Source: Mesorhizobium sangaii
Lineage (GTDB): Bacteria; Pseudomonadota; Alphaproteobacteria; Rhizobiales; Rhizobiaceae
Length of the DNA stretch: 64,000 nucleotides
NCBI RefSeq assembly: GCF_014207355.1
Contig: NZ_JACHEF010000007.1
Location: 310,001 to 374,000 of the forward strand
Direction: 5' to 3'
Part shown: piece after piece, positions 63,154-64,000 of the stretch
How positions within the stretch are numbered: the first letter of the stretch is position 1
Layout of the letters: each line of letters opens with the position of its first letter
Notes under the pieces: model-generated
What the model was told of the DNA's origin: nothing
The model's input: the letters and a program-made list of their open reading frames with translations, nothing else
Database searches by the model: none
Made by a program: the position numbers and the translations under genes

Positions 63154-63767
63154 CGAAAAAACTATCGGAGACGCCGCTGATTCACCCGACGGCGGACGTG
63201 CAGAACTCGACGCTTGGCCGCTGGACCGAGATCGCCGACCGCAGCCGGGTTTCCGAGAGCATCCTCGGCGACTATTCCTACATGATGCAGGACTGCACCG
63301 TCTGGTGCGCGACGATCGGCAAGTTTTCCAACATTGCAGCCAGCGTGCGCATCAACGCCACCAACCACCCGACATGGCGGCCGACGCTGCACCATTTCAC
63401 CTATCGCGCTTCCGACTATTGGGACGACGCAGAACACGAGAGTGAATTCTTCGCCCAGCGCCGCGCCAAGCGGGTCACCATCGGCCACGACACCTGGCTC
63501 GGCCACGGCTCGACCATCCTGCCCGGCGTCACCGTCGGCGATGGTGCCGCGGTCGGCGCCGGTGCGGTCGTGTCGAAGAATGTCGCGCCCTACACCATCG
63601 TCGGCGGCGTGCCGGCCAGGCCGATCCGCGGGCGTTTCGACCGCCGCACCGCCGAACGCTACCAGGCGCTCGCCTGGTGGGACTGGGATCATGCCAAGCT
63701 GCGGACAGCACTAGATGATTTCCGGGAACTGTCGGCCGAAGCGTTTCTGGAGAAGCACGGCGGGTAA
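63150..63767 (+). CDS. Phosphonate-operon hexapeptide-repeat transferase
   Basis: A 205-residue left-handed beta-helix acyltransferase-type protein of the phosphonate metabolism family. It has repeating [LIV]-G-x-x-x hexapeptides (LGRWTEIADRSRVSESILGD, IGHDTWLGHGSTILPGVTVG, DGAAVGAGAVVSKNVAPYTI) and VGGVPARPIRGRF near the end. It is a regular member of rhizobial phn operons in this position; its substrate is not established. The start overlaps phnL. phnM and phnN, usual companions, are not in the window. Confidence 0.9.
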   Translation: MTKKLSETPLIHPTADVQNSTLGRWTEIADRSRVSESILGDYSYMMQDCTVWCATIGKFSNIAASVRINATNHPTWRPTLHHFTYRASDYWDDAEHESEFFAQRRAKRVTIGHDTWLGHGSTILPGVTVGDGAAVGAGAVVSKNVAPYTIVGGVPARPIRGRFDRRTAERYQALAWWDWDHAKLRTALDDFRELSAEAFLEKHGG

Positions 63768-63843
63768 CAGCAAATGCTGACCGGAAAGCTGGGCGCAATC
63801 TGCTCGGGGCTACGCGCGTCCAGGTATCCAAGCAGATGTGCGC

Positions 63844-63993
63844 ATGCTAAATTACGCAATGCTCGAGGGTTTCATGCAGCCCTTGCGAAAGGATGCCCCG
63901 ACTCCGCCGGATCGATTTCCGGCGACGAAGTCGGTTGTGACCTTTATTTTCCTGATTGTTTTGGCAATTCTTATAGTCACAAACTGGTCCTAG
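63844..63993 (+). CDS. Possible 49-residue single-pass membrane protein
   Basis: The frame gives MLNYAMLEGFMQPLRKDAPT, PPDRFPATKSV and a hydrophobic helix VTFIFLIVLAILIVTNWS. An internal ATG at 63874 (GAGG five bases upstream) would give 39 residues. The rest of 63768-64000 has no other feature. No family is recognised and expression is uncertain. Confidence 0.4.
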   Translation: MLNYAMLEGFMQPLRKDAPTPPDRFPATKSVVTFIFLIVLAILIVTNWS

Positions 63994-64000
63994 TCGCATT

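Overview
The window looks like chromosome of a Mesorhizobium-type alphaproteobacterium (Phyllobacteriaceae, Hyphomicrobiales). The base composition is GC-rich with strong third-position bias. The gene repertoire is rhizobial: a cysG-DUF2849-cysI-cysH-DUF934 sulfur operon, an AbcR-like sRNA locus beside polA, several sugar ABC transporters with GntR/LacI regulators, and a C-P lyase operon. Intergenic gaps carry short palindromic repeats of the kind common in Mesorhizobium. I see no tRNA, rRNA, CRISPR array, insertion sequence or prophage gene.

Layout. 1-1531: GMC oxidoreductase cut by the left edge. 1680-6545: assimilatory sulfate/sulfite reduction and siroheme synthesis (minus strand). 7030-8817: CPA2 antiporter of YbaL type. 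8909-11576: AraC regulator divergent from a quinone-oxidoreductase-like MDR protein, then an SDR. 11640-17080: PBP1A-type penicillin-binding protein, small envelope proteins, a short RNase D and an M20 dipeptidase. 17181-17328: an AbcR-type sRNA on the minus strand, divergent from polA (17502-20459). 20461-21491: LysE exporter convergent with Zur.

21753-34747 is the most unusual part. It has a Tat-exported metacaspase-like protein, a small secreted cysteine-containing protein, a single-pass membrane protein and a secreted WD40-caspase fusion in one apparent operon. These are followed by a secreted MEMO-CapA fusion, a secreted MORN-repeat protein, and a divergent pair of secreted trypsin-fold proteases (one V8-like, one chymotrypsin-like). 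Every protein but one has an export signal, and that one is membrane-anchored, so this may be an envelope proteolytic system; this is inference.

34826-43789: carbohydrate locus with an aldo/keto reductase, a Gfo/Idh oxidoreductase, a sugar isomerase and a complete MalFGK-type ABC importer. It is controlled by a divergent LacI regulator with two matching operator sites. 43796-45223: 6-phosphogluconate dehydrogenase. 45391-48663: copper-handling cluster (CopC-CopD fusion, YcnI, PCuAC, DUF2946-like). 48758-57613: a GntR regulator with two winged helices, an UxaA-type dehydratase, an aldose dehydrogenase, an RbsBAC-type importer and a zinc dehydrogenase, probably a non-phosphorylating deoxysugar or aldonate pathway. 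57717-63767: PhnF regulator divergent from phnGHIJKL plus a hexapeptide transferase, with a Pho-box-like site and a perfect PhnF-type palindrome between them. The last ~230 bases hold at most one tiny membrane-protein ORF.

Start sites were re-chosen from Shine-Dalgarno spacing, homology of the N-terminus and operon overlaps. Functions come from recognised motifs only; no database search was run.
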